A DNA stretch of 64,000 nt from Calothrix sp. PCC 7507. GTDB lineage: Bacteria; Cyanobacteriota; Cyanobacteriia; Cyanobacteriales; Nostocaceae. A model generated the notes under the pieces. That model was not told the origin of the DNA, did no database searches, and worked only from the letters and a program-made list of their open reading frames with translations. Position 1 is the stretch's first letter. The number at the start of each line of letters is the position of its first letter. Both the position numbers and the translations under genes were made by a program. This document shows, in pieces, positions 36,378 through 45,936 of the stretch. Location: contig NC_019682.1 in the NCBI RefSeq assembly GCF_000316575.1, forward strand, positions 5,877,501 through 5,941,500, in the 5' to 3' direction.

Positions 36378-37409
36378 CTATTCCCCCTCTACCAAAGTCC
36401 AGAAGTAGCCATCTGGTGCCATGAAGGAGAAACTTTTCTCGCCAAACTCATTCGCAACGATGCTTGTGAGATTTTGTGCTGGAGTTTGGCTAATGCGATC
36501 GCTAAATTCTTCAATTCCCCCAACACGGTAGGTATATAATGAAATTCCCCAGCTACCCGGTCGTGCATCTGCAAACCGCGACTCTAAATTAATCGCCTCT
36601 GGAAACCGCACAATATAAAGTCTGCCACTACGCGCAGCACTGAAGTCAGTTTGCGAAGAACGCGGATCATCAAAAGCAGTGACAATAAATTTTTCACCTG
36701 GATTAAGATCAAAAATATCTCTACCTGCAGGTGATGATTCATAACTAGTCTCAACATCGTCACGCACACGCAGCAAACCTAAAACCTCTTCATAAAACTT
36801 CAAGGTTTCTTTGCTGTCATCTTGAGTGATTAAACCCATGTGGGTAAATTGGCTAGTTTTGAAAGTAGAGTTTTGGTTAATTTGTCCGTAATGTGGTAGG
36901 GAATAGCCAAATCGTTGAAATAGAACTTGTCTAGCTAAGGGTTGCAAAAGCAGCATTTCTCGTACCCCAACTGCTTCATCGATAAAAGGACGGCTTTTTC
37001 TCTCTTTGTTGTAGATAATGTCCCAGTAAGGCGGACTGTACCTAATATCCCAACCTGCTTTTTTGGCTTCTTCTGCATGATTTAAGATAGTTAACGCATC
37101 AGCGGTTAAAGTCGTACCCCAGCGGTTTCCCTTGACTTTCATCGTCCCCGTCCCTAACCCCTGATTTGTGGGATTTTCCCACACCATCAACCTAATCAAA
37201 CCATGATCTGCATTTTGGTGGTAAAGGCGAATCGATCGCAACGATGAATTCACCCCGTATAATTGATTGGCTACATCTGCGGATAATTCCCCCACTTGAC
37301 CGATGCGGTAGCCAAATTGCTCCCAATATTGAATTGCCGAAATTGGCTCTGGGACACCAATACAGACTTCATAGATACCTTTAATAGTAGTTTGTTGGCT
37401 TTGAGTCAT
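36378..37409 (-). CDS. VOC superfamily (glyoxalase/dioxygenase-like) protein
   Basis: 343 residues with two vicinal-oxygen-chelate modules. The first (residues 8-140) begins KGIYEVCIGVPEPISAIQYW. The second begins FTHMGLITQDDSKETLKFYE, around residues 195-340, and ends FMAPDGYFWTLVEGE. Metal-ligand positions (His in FTHMG, Glu near the end) are plausible, but the substrate is unknown. No ring-cleavage pathway genes are nearby. Divergent from the SH3-like gene. Confidence 0.78.
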   Translation of the reverse strand: MTQSQQTTIKGIYEVCIGVPEPISAIQYWEQFGYRIGQVGELSADVANQLYGVNSSLRSIRLYHQNADHGLIRLMVWENPTNQGLGTGTMKVKGNRWGTTLTADALTILNHAEEAKKAGWDIRYSPPYWDIIYNKERKSRPFIDEAVGVREMLLLQPLARQVLFQRFGYSLPHYGQINQNSTFKTSQFTHMGLITQDDSKETLKFYEEVLGLLRVRDDVETSYESSPAGRDIFDLNPGEKFIVTAFDDPRSSQTDFSAARSGRLYIVRFPEAINLESRFADARPGSWGISLYTYRVGGIEEFSDRISQTPAQNLTSIVANEFGEKSFSFMAPDGYFWTLVEGE

Positions 37410-37596
37410 ATTATTGATTGCTGAGTTGGAATATCTAACTCATATAGCATTTCCCAATCTGGTTGAGTACGATTTTCAACCGCAAACCCGTATGGGTGGG
37501 GTTTTCTCCATACGTGTCAACTTAAGCCTTAAAAATAAAGTGTTTGCAAAAATACTAGGGTTTTTTTCGCAATTTACTGTATGGTTTGTTGAGAAA

Positions 37597-38253
37597 ATGA
37601 AAATAGCAGACATCATGCATATTTTACCCACTCGTGTTTTAAGTCTAATTGTTGGCACATTGTTCTTATTGTCGCCTCTAGCTGTACAAGCAAATGCTGA
37701 CGATCCTAATGGTTCTCGTAACTCACCACAACCAGGCTGGGGTTTGTGGCGACGGAAAGCGGAAATTGCTAAAGCAGATTTTGATTCTGGTTTTTCTAAT
37801 TCAGAGTTGGGGGGATATTTAGATTTTGAGAATTTCTGTACCACAAATGGGGGTTCGCCTAATACACAAATTGACTATTGGTTTAGGTTGAGCAATTCAG
37901 TTAACCGGATTGGTACAGGAAACGTAGAATTTGGCTGTTGGGCGCAGGGACGTTTCCTTAATACCTACAGCAGCACTGCAATTAAAAAGAGTTTGAGTAA
38001 TGTCAATTGTCTACGTGTTTACACTCCCAACAAAAAAAGCTTGGTGATTTGGGCGGAACCAAGGGCAAATTCTAAAAAAGTGGGAGTAGTCGCTAACCGG
38101 CGAACTGTGAAACCCGAGAGTTTTCCTGCTTCTATTGTAGAAGTGAACGGGGAAAATTGGATTGCGATCGCCTCTCCGAAAAAAGGATGGGTTTCTGATG
38201 GTAGTTCCGCCAGTCCGGGTAATCTCAGACTATGCTCTCTGAAAAATCCCTAA
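37597..38253 (+). CDS. Exported SH3-like domain protein
   Basis: 218 residues from ATG 37597 (MKIADIMHILPTRVLSLIVG), giving a good signal peptide ending near AVQANA; the frame is open upstream to 37414 but without secretion logic. The C-terminal 75 residues (LRVYTPNKKSLVIWAEPRAN ... WIAIASPKKGWVSDG) match a bacterial SH3-like domain, often a peptidoglycan or ligand anchor. The central region (YLDFENFCTTNGGSPNTQID) has Cys residues that may pair. Its 3' end overlaps the convergent methyltransferase gene by 29 bases. Confidence 0.75.
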   Translation: MKIADIMHILPTRVLSLIVGTLFLLSPLAVQANADDPNGSRNSPQPGWGLWRRKAEIAKADFDSGFSNSELGGYLDFENFCTTNGGSPNTQIDYWFRLSNSVNRIGTGNVEFGCWAQGRFLNTYSSTAIKKSLSNVNCLRVYTPNKKSLVIWAEPRANSKKVGVVANRRTVKPESFPASIVEVNGENWIAIASPKKGWVSDGSSASPGNLRLCSLKNP

Positions 38254-39205
38254 CTTTTTTTGTATTCACCCAAACTCCAGACAGCGCATCTAAATCTATC
38301 TCCTTCTCGTCTCCCTCATCAATATTTTTAAATAATGCTGTAAACGCACCAGCACCCAACCTATCTTGAGGAAATAGCCGATAACAGGGAATCTGCGTTA
38401 AATGGGACTGATACTCTTGCAGGTGACTGACTGCAACTGCTTGAAACTGAGGAAACCGTGCCAAAAACCACTCACAGACTTGCTCATTTTCTTCAGGTGA
38501 ATAGGTGCAGGTCATATAAGCAAGATAACCTTGTGGTGCAACAAGTTGAGCAGAATTAGCTATAATCCGTTTTTGCCTATTCGCACACTTATTAATATTA
38601 GTTGGGTGAAAACATCCATCGGCTTTCTCGCCTTTAGCTAATAAAGATTGCCCAGAGCAAGGAGCATCTACTAACACCAAGTTACTAGATAATGGCATCG
38701 TTTCTGCAAAAATACTCGAATCTCTATTAACTACAACACATGGGTTAATATGGCAACGTTTTAAATTAGAAATTAACATTCCTAAACGTTTACCAATCAC
38801 TTCATTACTAATGAGCAAATCAGGCTTAATAGTTCTCCAGGTAAAGACACTTTTACCTCCTGGAGCGGCACACATATCAAAAACTAACTTGATTGATTGA
38901 GAAATTGTTAACAAACTAGATGCGGCAAATACAGAAGAAAAGTCTAAACAATAGTAATATCCTTGTGTATGTAAGGGATGTTTTCCTGGCTTTTCTCCTA
39001 AGCATAAACGGTCAATAAAATATGGTTGCCAAGACATTGGTACTTCTACTGAAAAAGGTGAAACATCCAGCTTTTGCTGACACCAAAGAATGCAGGGTGA
39101 GAAAGGTTGGGGATTAATTAATGCTGCGATAAATTGTTCTTGATTTTCCGAGTTTTCAAACAAACGCCGAGAGAGTTTCAATAATAGATTTGAAGGTTTA
39201 TCCAT
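38225..39205 (-). CDS. RsmB/NOP family RNA cytosine-C5 methyltransferase
   Basis: 326 residues with the NOL1/NOP2/Sun core: SAM-binding VFDMCAAPGGKS, motif IV VDAPCSGQS, and motif VI MTCTYSPEENE with the catalytic Cys. Substrate (rRNA or tRNA) cannot be decided. No N-terminal NusB-like domain as in E. coli RsmB, so it is closer to the short NSUN-like group. Its 3' end overlaps the convergent SH3-like gene by 29 bases. Confidence 0.9.
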   Translation of the reverse strand: MDKPSNLLLKLSRRLFENSENQEQFIAALINPQPFSPCILWCQQKLDVSPFSVEVPMSWQPYFIDRLCLGEKPGKHPLHTQGYYYCLDFSSVFAASSLLTISQSIKLVFDMCAAPGGKSVFTWRTIKPDLLISNEVIGKRLGMLISNLKRCHINPCVVVNRDSSIFAETMPLSSNLVLVDAPCSGQSLLAKGEKADGCFHPTNINKCANRQKRIIANSAQLVAPQGYLAYMTCTYSPEENEQVCEWFLARFPQFQAVAVSHLQEYQSHLTQIPCYRLFPQDRLGAGAFTALFKNIDEGDEKEIDLDALSGVWVNTKKVRDFSESIV

Positions 39206-39373
39206 GTGGCAGTAAAACTGTTACATAAGAACAATACTATGAAGACGCTTGACTCCATACTGAATATATAATGACCGCTACTCTAATCGCGATCGCCAAG
39301 TGCATCCGGCGCGAGTTTCTATGCAAATAGTTTAACCGCGATCGGAGCATCGCTATACCCCACTGCACCGGAG

Positions 39374-40822
39374 ATGGTGATGATCTTAGATAATTTTCAG
39401 CAGAAAATACGCCAAGAAGCACAACTTTGGCGCGATGAAGGCATAATTAGCTCTTCACAATACCAACAGCTAGCAGACCGTTATCAATTTAATAACCTAG
39501 AAAGCGCTTCCCGTGAACGTTCTTCTGGGATGGTGATTGCTATTGGTGGCATACTTTTAGTCTTAGGTATCACCACCTTTATCGCCGCCAATTGGTTGGA
39601 ATGGTCACGAGATGTCAAGTTTATCTTGATTATGAGTTTGTTTCTGTCTACGACTATTGTCGGTTTTTTCACCTGGAGAGAACCTGCACTGCGTAAGGCT
39701 GAAGGGAAGAAACTAGACCGCAATAAACGCCTACTAGGAGAAGCATTACTGTTTCTAGGTGCTTTGATTTTGGGTGCAAATATCCTGCTGATGGCCCAAG
39801 TCTTCAATATTGGCGGTTCGATGACCGAACTGTTTTTAGCCTGGGGATTTGGTGTTTTGGTCATGGCTTATGGCCTATCCTTAACTTCCTTGGGGATTCT
39901 CGCCATTGTCCTGATTCAGATTGGCTACTGGATGGGATTAGGAGACTGGTGGTACACTTCCAATGACTTGACATGGGCACGGTTAGCAGTGCGACATATG
40001 CCCTTAGTGTCGTGGCTGCTGTTTGTACCCCTAGCCTATTTTTGTCGCTCGCGGGTGATTTTTGGTCTAGCAGTCTTTAGCTTTGCTTCATCCTTGCAAT
40101 TCAATCTCAATCCGCTGCAACTGCTGACCTATTCTAATATTGCACCTTGGGTAGCGTCTTTTGCCTTTGCCCTCCCACCTGCATTGTTGTGGAGTTACGA
40201 TGACCTGTTATATCCCACAATTAACTACAGGTTGTTTAAGCCCTTAGCCCGGACTTTAGCACTGGTATGTTTCGGTGCTGCCTTTTATATTCTCTCGTTC
40301 CGTTGGCAATGGCAATTTCCCGACGGTGGTTATCTTCCCCCAACGACTAACACCAATATCTTGAGAACACTACCCATAATTGATGTGGGGATTCTCAGTG
40401 GTTTAGCAGTCCTGCAATGGTCGAATCAACAGCGTTACAAAAACAACTCTTTTCGCAAAGAAAAAGTTTTCACAACTGCTTTGATTATCGGCTTTATTGC
40501 CACTACCGCCATAGTGCTTTTTTGGCATCAATCTGTGGGAAGAATTGGTGAACTAGGCATTTTTGTGTTTAATGTACTTTTGGCGACCTTATCTTGGGCG
40601 TTAATTCAAGAAGGTATTAAGTTAAATGACAGGCGATCGTTTTGGGGCGGTATGCTGTTGTTTACCTTGCAAATTATTAGTCGCGTGTTGGAGTATGACA
40701 CTGACTTGCTGTTCAGGGCGTTGGTTTTTGCCACCTGCGGTACTTCTTTAATTAGCGCTGGGCTGTGGTTTGAACGCCGCAAACCCAGTAGTTCTGGTTC
40801 TTCAGGGAAAGAAAAGAAATAA
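39374..40822 (+). CDS. DUF2157 multi-helix membrane protein
   Basis: 482 residues. The N-terminal DUF2157 region (KIRQEAQLWRDEGIISSSQY) is a helical domain, followed by about 12 membrane helices (first MVIAIGGILLVLGITTFIAA). The C-terminus is a basic tail. Members often occur next to DUF4401 and GDYXXLXY membrane proteins, and the next gene but one fits that last group. Function unknown; a transport or envelope role is a guess. Start MVMILDNF; ATG 39380 is an alternative. Confidence 0.85.
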   Translation: MVMILDNFQQKIRQEAQLWRDEGIISSSQYQQLADRYQFNNLESASRERSSGMVIAIGGILLVLGITTFIAANWLEWSRDVKFILIMSLFLSTTIVGFFTWREPALRKAEGKKLDRNKRLLGEALLFLGALILGANILLMAQVFNIGGSMTELFLAWGFGVLVMAYGLSLTSLGILAIVLIQIGYWMGLGDWWYTSNDLTWARLAVRHMPLVSWLLFVPLAYFCRSRVIFGLAVFSFASSLQFNLNPLQLLTYSNIAPWVASFAFALPPALLWSYDDLLYPTINYRLFKPLARTLALVCFGAAFYILSFRWQWQFPDGGYLPPTTNTNILRTLPIIDVGILSGLAVLQWSNQQRYKNNSFRKEKVFTTALIIGFIATTAIVLFWHQSVGRIGELGIFVFNVLLATLSWALIQEGIKLNDRRSFWGGMLLFTLQIISRVLEYDTDLLFRALVFATCGTSLISAGLWFERRKPSSSGSSGKEKK

Positions 40823-40932
40823 TTCTTGACTTTTTACAGATGATATCAAGTCTATTGAATTTGTTATCATCATATTCTCTGTGTATTCCTAATATGGCAA
40901 TTGTCAGATGAATGAAATACACCCAACTAACA

Positions 40933-41055
40933 GAAGTCAGGAGTCAGAATATTTAGCCTTTCTACTTCTGGTGCAGCTTCTTTTCCCGCAGGGTTAAAGC
41001 CAAGCGTAGCCGAGGGTTAAATTCTCCTGCATTCCGAATTCTGACTCCCGACTTC
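40933..41055. mobile_element. Small inverted-repeat element (MITE-like)
   Basis: gaagtcaggagtcagaat (40933-40950) and attctgactcccgacttc (41038-41055) are inverted repeats matching at 17 of 18 positions, bounding 123 bp without an ORF. It sits in the 358-bp gap between the DUF2157 gene and the GDYXXLXY gene. The rest of that gap is AT-rich and holds the promoter of the next gene. Confidence 0.55.
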
Positions 41056-41180
41056 CAAGTCAACGGTGTATTGCACTTGGCTAAGAACCGCTATATTTTC
41101 CTTTCTAGTTTGTCTCTGCGTCAGTCCTAAATCCTCTGTTTTGACTTTTTCTATTCTCTCTGTTCTTTAGGACTACGCCC

Positions 41181-42089
41181 ATGAAAAGCAATTACTCTGA
41201 ATCGAATAGGTCTGGTGAGTCGAATAGGTCTGGTGAATCGAATAGGTCTGGTGAGTCGAATAGGTCTGGTGAATCGAATAGGTCTGGTGAATCGAATAGG
41301 TCTGGTGAATCGAATAGGTCTGGTGAATCGAATAGGTCTGGTGAGTCGAATAGGTCTGGTGAATCGAATAGGTCTGGTGAGTCTAATAAGTCTAGCAATA
41401 AATCTGGTAAATCTTGGTCTCCAGAAGCAGAGTTCTCAGAAAAGCTCACTTTTAGAGATTATCTGATTGCTACTGAACAAAAGGCTAATCAACCTCTTCC
41501 TCTGTGGCGGCTTGTAGTTCCTCTGGTGATCCAGGCGGGAATCATCATGGCTGTACCAACTCAAGCTGTGTACACAGACGTTGCAGGTAAGACGGTGGTC
41601 TTGCAAAGTGTCATAGACCGTAATGATGTGCTTCGCAATGACTCACTCAACCTGGATTATAACATATCTCGAATTGCAACGTTGAGAAGACTGCCCGGTT
41701 GGGAGGATTTGCTAAGACAAAATCGTGGTCGGAACAGACAGTTGGCGCAAGGCACCAATTTGTATGTAATTTTACAAGAGCAACAATCTTTTGGTCGTGG
41801 CGTTCCCAGGGCTTGGAGGCTGGTAAGGGTGAGTGGTAGGCGTCCTACGAATCTGCCGAATAATCAAGTAGCACTTAAAGGTGTGTATCGAGATGGCTCT
41901 GTTAATTATGGTGTGGAGACATACTATATCCAAGATGATCAACGACAACGGATTAGTAATGATCTGGCTCGGTCTTTTGAGGGACGCAATGGACAGCGGC
42001 AACAAATCAGGGTGAAAGTGAAAGTTGATCCCCAAGGTAACGCTGTACCGATTAGTCTATGGGTACGCGATCGCAATTATCAATTTTAA
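41181..42089 (+). CDS. GDYXXLXY-type membrane protein with N-terminal hexapeptide repeats
   Basis: 302 residues. After MKSNYS come ten perfect ESNRSG repeats, then a Ser/Lys-rich linker. One hydrophobic helix follows (LWRLVVPLVIQAGIIMAVP), then an outer domain with the GDYXXLXY-like signature (LRNDSLNLDYNIS), YVILQEQ and LKGVYRDGSVNYGVETYYI. The family usually neighbours DUF2157 genes, as here. The repeat-coding DNA may vary in copy number. Function unknown. Confidence 0.75.
   Translation: MKSNYSESNRSGESNRSGESNRSGESNRSGESNRSGESNRSGESNRSGESNRSGESNRSGESNRSGESNKSSNKSGKSWSPEAEFSEKLTFRDYLIATEQKANQPLPLWRLVVPLVIQAGIIMAVPTQAVYTDVAGKTVVLQSVIDRNDVLRNDSLNLDYNISRIATLRRLPGWEDLLRQNRGRNRQLAQGTNLYVILQEQQSFGRGVPRAWRLVRVSGRRPTNLPNNQVALKGVYRDGSVNYGVETYYIQDDQRQRISNDLARSFEGRNGQRQQIRVKVKVDPQGNAVPISLWVRDRNYQF
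41199..41378 (+). repeat. 18-bp in-frame tandem repeat x10
   Basis: Ten tandem copies of an 18-mer (gaatcgaataggtctggt with gaa/gag variation) lie inside the GDYXXLXY gene, each encoding ESNRSG. The only differences are synonymous a/g changes in the first codon, which points to recent expansion. Confidence 0.95.
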
Positions 42090-42325
42090 TCTTCGCGTCT
42101 TAATTGCCAAGCTGCACCGCAAGCCGCACCAGCCCCAGCTAAGAACCCAGTACTCATTCCCTGGATAGTTTTTTGGATGGGGTCTTGGGTGAGGCAATCA
42201 CTTGTGACTGTATGCTTTTGCAAGCATAAATTGCTTTCTGCCCAACTGGCAGTACCGCCTAAAATAACACCAGTTACACTGCAGGAAACAACAAGCAACA
42301 AAAGACGTTTGATTTTTCTATCCAT
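42086..42325 (-). CDS. Small exported hypothetical protein
   Basis: 79 residues with a signal or membrane sequence (KRLLLLVVSCSVTGVILGGT, then ASWAES as probable cleavage site). The mature part has two Cys (LCLQKHTVTSDCLTQ) and a Gly/Ala-rich hydrophobic segment (GFLAGAGAACGAAW). Its stop overlaps the convergent gene by 4 bases. Not recognised. Confidence 0.65.
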   Translation of the reverse strand: MDRKIKRLLLLVVSCSVTGVILGGTASWAESNLCLQKHTVTSDCLTQDPIQKTIQGMSTGFLAGAGAACGAAWQLRRED

Positions 42326-42627
42326 AGGGGGATGCTTTAAATATTTTGGTCATTTGTCATTTGTCAAGGGTCATTTGTTATTTGTCAAGGGTCAATCCGA
42401 TTTTGGATTTTGGATTTTGGATTTTAGATTGACTGCACCCATAAACCGAAAAATCATCCAAAATCTAAACTCTAAAATTCGCAGAGTCAAGGGTCAAGAG
42501 TCAAGAGTCAAGTTTCTTATCTCCCGGTTGGTGAGCGTACCCCTGCGGGGAAGCAAGCTACGCGTAGCGTCTCGCAGAGAAGCCGAACCACATCTCCCTC
42601 ATCTGCTCCCTGCTCCCTGCCCATTCC
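42326..42627. repeat. Cluster of short tandem repeats
   Basis: The 302-bp gap holds catttgt/gtcaagg-type repeats (42353-42395), four copies of a ttttgga heptamer (42400-42425), gtcaaga repeats (42485-42510) and a ctacgcgtagcg palindrome (42558). No gene. This is repeat DNA of the Nostocales STRR type. Confidence 0.7.
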
Positions 42628-44463
42628 CTACTCTATTTTTAGGTTAAAGGGTAAACGAGCGTATATTCCTTGGGGATCATTCATCTTTTGCAGCATTGTC
42701 ATTTCCTGTTGTAGTTTCTGAAATTCCATAAACAGGGGATTAGATGGTGTGGTTTGGGATTTTTTAATTCCTAAAGCAGTCTGTGCTTCTTCTGTCGCAC
42801 GTCCGAAGAAGCGTTCTTCAAAACTGCTGACTTGGGGATATTCTTGTAATTGCCAATCGTTACCTAATTTGGCCTGTTTGGCAGTATAAGCGATCGCTGT
42901 ATTCAAACCGCCAATTTCATCTACCAAACCAATCTGTTTCGCTGCTACACCCGACCAAACCCGTCCTTGGGCAATCTCTGCAACCTTTGCTTCTGGCAAT
43001 TTCCGTCCTTGAGAAACTTTATTCAGAAATAAATTATAAATACGATTGACACTGCGCTGATAAAGTGCTAACTCTTCAGGTGATTTTGGTCGAGAAACGG
43101 TTTGACTATCAGCATAACGCGCTGTTTTCACTGAATCCCAGGTAATGCCGTTGTCATTGGCGAGCTTTTGTCCATTGAACAAAATGCCAAACACACCTAT
43201 TGAGCCTGTGATGGTATTTGGTTCGGCAAAAATGCGGTTAGAATCGCTAGCAATCCAGTAACCACCGGAAGCGGCGACATCACCCATCGATACCACAACG
43301 GGTTTGACTTCACGAGTCAGGCGGACTTCTCGCTGCATAATCTCAGATGCGGTAGCGCTACCACCAGGACTATTAATCCGCAAGATTACTGCTTTTACAT
43401 CCTTATCTTGCCTGATTTTGTTGAAGATTTTGGCAAAGCGATCGCCACCAACTTCGCCATCATCACCTTTACCATCGACAATTTCGCCTTCAGCATACAC
43501 AACAGCAATTTTATTTTTTGATGTGCGTTCGACACCCAAAGATTTACCAGGAACTTGGGCGTAATTAATCAAGTTAATTTGGCGGAATGTTTTATCGTCT
43601 TTGTCACTGGTAGTTAATTTTTTCAAGTCAGCGACTACCTGATCGACATATCCTACTTGATCGACCAAACCACTAGCCTTAGCTTCATTAGCTTCTAGTA
43701 ATGCTTGATTATCGGCGATCGCCTGCAATTTTGCGGAATTTATTTTCCGACTAGCTCCCACAGTAGTCCGCCATTCTGCCCAAACATCATCCAACAATTT
43801 TTGAGTTTGTTCGCGGTTCTCTGGACTCAGTTTGGGAAGAATAAACGGTTCCACGGCTCCCTTAAATTTCCCTACCCGCACAACCTGAACACCAATACCA
43901 TATTTTTGCAGTGCGCCTGCTAGAAACATCGGTTGTGAACTCAAACCGTTGACTTCCACTGCACCCAAAGGGTTCAACACAACGTTATCTGCTACGGAAC
44001 TTAGGTAATATTCCCGTTCTCCCCAGTCCACACCATAGGCTGTAATCTTTTTCCCAGATGCACGGAACTTCTCTAGCGCTTGTCGGATTTCTTTGAGAGA
44101 TGCATAACCAGCACCATTAGAACCTTTGCTGCGTGTTCCATCCAAATAGATCCCAACTATGCGCGCATCGCGCCCAGCTTTTTCGATGGTATCTACAACA
44201 TTGCGGAGTGTCATCCGATTATCATCTACACCAGATAGGGCTTTCTGCAGAACTTCGCCAGAATTGGGTTCAGCATCGGTGATGTTCATTGATAAGTCAA
44301 AAACTACTACTGACTTATCTTTTACTTCCGGGCCAGTATCTTTAGAGGTAGCAGCGACTACTAGCAGCAAGATCAATCCAGTGGTGCCAAGACCGCAGAA
44401 AATAAACAGTCCTAGTAAACTGCCAATTAAGCTAGCAAAAGTTTGTTGGAGAAAGTTACGCAT
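42628..44463 (-). CDS. sppA: Signal peptide peptidase SppA (67K type)
   Basis: 611 residues, a membrane serine peptidase that degrades released signal peptides; in cyanobacteria it also affects thylakoid proteins under light stress. One N-terminal helix (LIGSLLGLFIFCGLGTTGLI). Two tandem S49 domains follow: the first supplies the Lys general base (VGKFKGAVEPF), the second the nucleophile Ser in MGDVAASGGYW, with INSPGGSATAS nearby. Both catalytic residues are present. Separated from the IPP isomerase gene by 38 bases on the same strand, so possibly cotranscribed. Confidence 0.95.
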   Translation of the reverse strand: MRNFLQQTFASLIGSLLGLFIFCGLGTTGLILLLVVAATSKDTGPEVKDKSVVVFDLSMNITDAEPNSGEVLQKALSGVDDNRMTLRNVVDTIEKAGRDARIVGIYLDGTRSKGSNGAGYASLKEIRQALEKFRASGKKITAYGVDWGEREYYLSSVADNVVLNPLGAVEVNGLSSQPMFLAGALQKYGIGVQVVRVGKFKGAVEPFILPKLSPENREQTQKLLDDVWAEWRTTVGASRKINSAKLQAIADNQALLEANEAKASGLVDQVGYVDQVVADLKKLTTSDKDDKTFRQINLINYAQVPGKSLGVERTSKNKIAVVYAEGEIVDGKGDDGEVGGDRFAKIFNKIRQDKDVKAVILRINSPGGSATASEIMQREVRLTREVKPVVVSMGDVAASGGYWIASDSNRIFAEPNTITGSIGVFGILFNGQKLANDNGITWDSVKTARYADSQTVSRPKSPEELALYQRSVNRIYNLFLNKVSQGRKLPEAKVAEIAQGRVWSGVAAKQIGLVDEIGGLNTAIAYTAKQAKLGNDWQLQEYPQVSSFEERFFGRATEEAQTALGIKKSQTTPSNPLFMEFQKLQQEMTMLQKMNDPQGIYARLPFNLKIE

Positions 44464-44501
44464 TTGAGTCGGGAGTTGGGAATCAGTGAACAGTTAACTG
44501 A

Positions 44502-45551
44502 CTATTGTCTGCGCTGTAAACTTTGAGAATGCTTTAACTGTTCCAAGGTAGCATTGCCAGTACAAAATAACACTGTAGTCAATTCTGCAATCAAGACTTC
44601 AGCTAAGTCCTCGACTGCTGCTTCTGATATCGCTGCTGCTTTGAGGAAAGGCATTGCTAAACCAGCGATATCTGCTCCTAAAGCGATCGCTGTTGCCACA
44701 TCTAGTCCATGACGCAACCCTCCTGATGCAATTAAAGGTACATCAGGAGCTAGCGATCGAATACCCGTGATACACTCTGCTGTTGACAAACCCCAATCAG
44801 CAAACGTCCTCCCTAAACGGCGTTGCAAGGGATTTTCTGCTCGTTCGCTTTCTACCTTTGCCCAAGAAGTCCCACCAGCACCCGCTACATCAATCGCTGT
44901 AACCCCAGCCGCCATCAGTTTCTCTGTCATAACTGCGGAAATACCATTGCCTACTTCCTTCGCAATCACAGGTATTGGTAATTTACTGCACAAATTTGCA
45001 ATTTTGTCAATCAATCCCCGAAAATCAGTATCACCACTGGTTTGAATACATTCTTGTAGTGGGTTAAGGTGCAAAATCAAAGCATCAGCCTCGAGAATAT
45101 CCACCACTCGCAGACACTCATCTAAACCATACTTGTAATTAAGTTGCACAGCCCCTAAATTGGCAAATAACAGCACATCGGGAGCGTACTTGCGAACAGC
45201 GAAAGTATCAGCAACTTGGGGTTTCTCCACTGCTACCCGCTGGGAACCCACACCCATAGCAATTTTATAGTTTTGGGCAACCTTCGCTAAACGCTGGTTA
45301 ATTAGTCCGGCTTGTTCCGTTCCCCCCGTCATCGAGGAGATTAACAGGGGTGAACTTAGGTGTTTCCCCAAGAAAGTAGTGCTGAGATTAATGTCGTCGC
45401 GGTTGATTTCCGGTAAGCAACAATGAGTAAAACGATAGCGTTCTAATCCGTTGGTGGCTTCGTGACACTGAACATCTTCCTCTAAGCAAATGCGGATGTG
45501 ATCTGCTTTGCGTGACTGGGTTTGTGCTGAGACGCTGTTAGGGGAGTTCAC
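44502..45551 (-). CDS. fni: Type 2 isopentenyl-diphosphate delta-isomerase
   Basis: FMN-dependent enzyme interconverting IPP and DMAPP in isoprenoid (carotenoid, chlorophyll tail) synthesis. Motifs: [57 protein letters not shown] and IASGGLRHG (FMN phosphate site). The frame can begin at TTG 45569, but family proteins begin about (M)[11 protein letters not shown], so GTG 45551 is preferred, giving 349 residues. Probably upstream gene of the sppA pair. Confidence 0.93.
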   Translation of the reverse strand: MNSPNSVSAQTQSRKADHIRICLEEDVQCHEATNGLERYRFTHCCLPEINRDDINLSTTFLGKHLSSPLLISSMTGGTEQAGLINQRLAKVAQNYKIAMGVGSQRVAVEKPQVADTFAVRKYAPDVLLFANLGAVQLNYKYGLDECLRVVDILEADALILHLNPLQECIQTSGDTDFRGLIDKIANLCSKLPIPVIAKEVGNGISAVMTEKLMAAGVTAIDVAGAGGTSWAKVESERAENPLQRRLGRTFADWGLSTAECITGIRSLAPDVPLIASGGLRHGLDVATAIALGADIAGLAMPFLKAAAISEAAVEDLAEVLIAELTTVLFCTGNATLEQLKHSQSLQRRQ

Positions 45552-45936
45552 TGGTAGATATGACTTCAAGGTGTTGTCATCACTATTGTTACAGTCTCAG
45601 AGATTTTGAGGAATGGGAGTTTGTGACTGAATTTTAGATTTTAGATTTTAAATTTTGGATTGAATAGCGCAAAATTGGGATTTCTTACAAGTCTCAGAGC
45701 AAACGAATTAAGCGGAAAAAGCGTTGTCCGGTTTCCGGACAAGCTATTTTTCAAGAAAAACATGAGAATAAATCCAAAATCCAAAATTGATTCACCTAGC
45801 TCAATCTAAAATCCAAAATCCAAAATCCAAAATTGATTCACCTAGCTCAATCTAAAATCCAAAATCCAAAATCCAAAATCCAAAATTGATTCACCTAGCT
45901 CAATCTAAAATCCAAAATCCAAAATCCAAAATTGAT
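45552..45936. repeat. Composite tandem repeat array of 46/53-bp units
   Basis: The gap contains three tandem copies of a unit beginning ttgattcacctagctcaatc at 45787, 45833 and 45886, with a truncated fourth at 45932. Unit lengths are 46, 53 and 46 bp; the difference of 7 is one extra aaaatcc heptamer. The truncated copy supplies the stop codon of the TetR gene. A further inverted pair (gtccggtttccggac) lies at about 45726. No gene. Confidence 0.85.

Noticed and set aside
41192-41466. ORFs of 83-85 codons over the 18-bp repeat array in other frames
   Set aside because: The array length is a multiple of 3, so all frames stay open; only the frame with a membrane helix and family motif is real.
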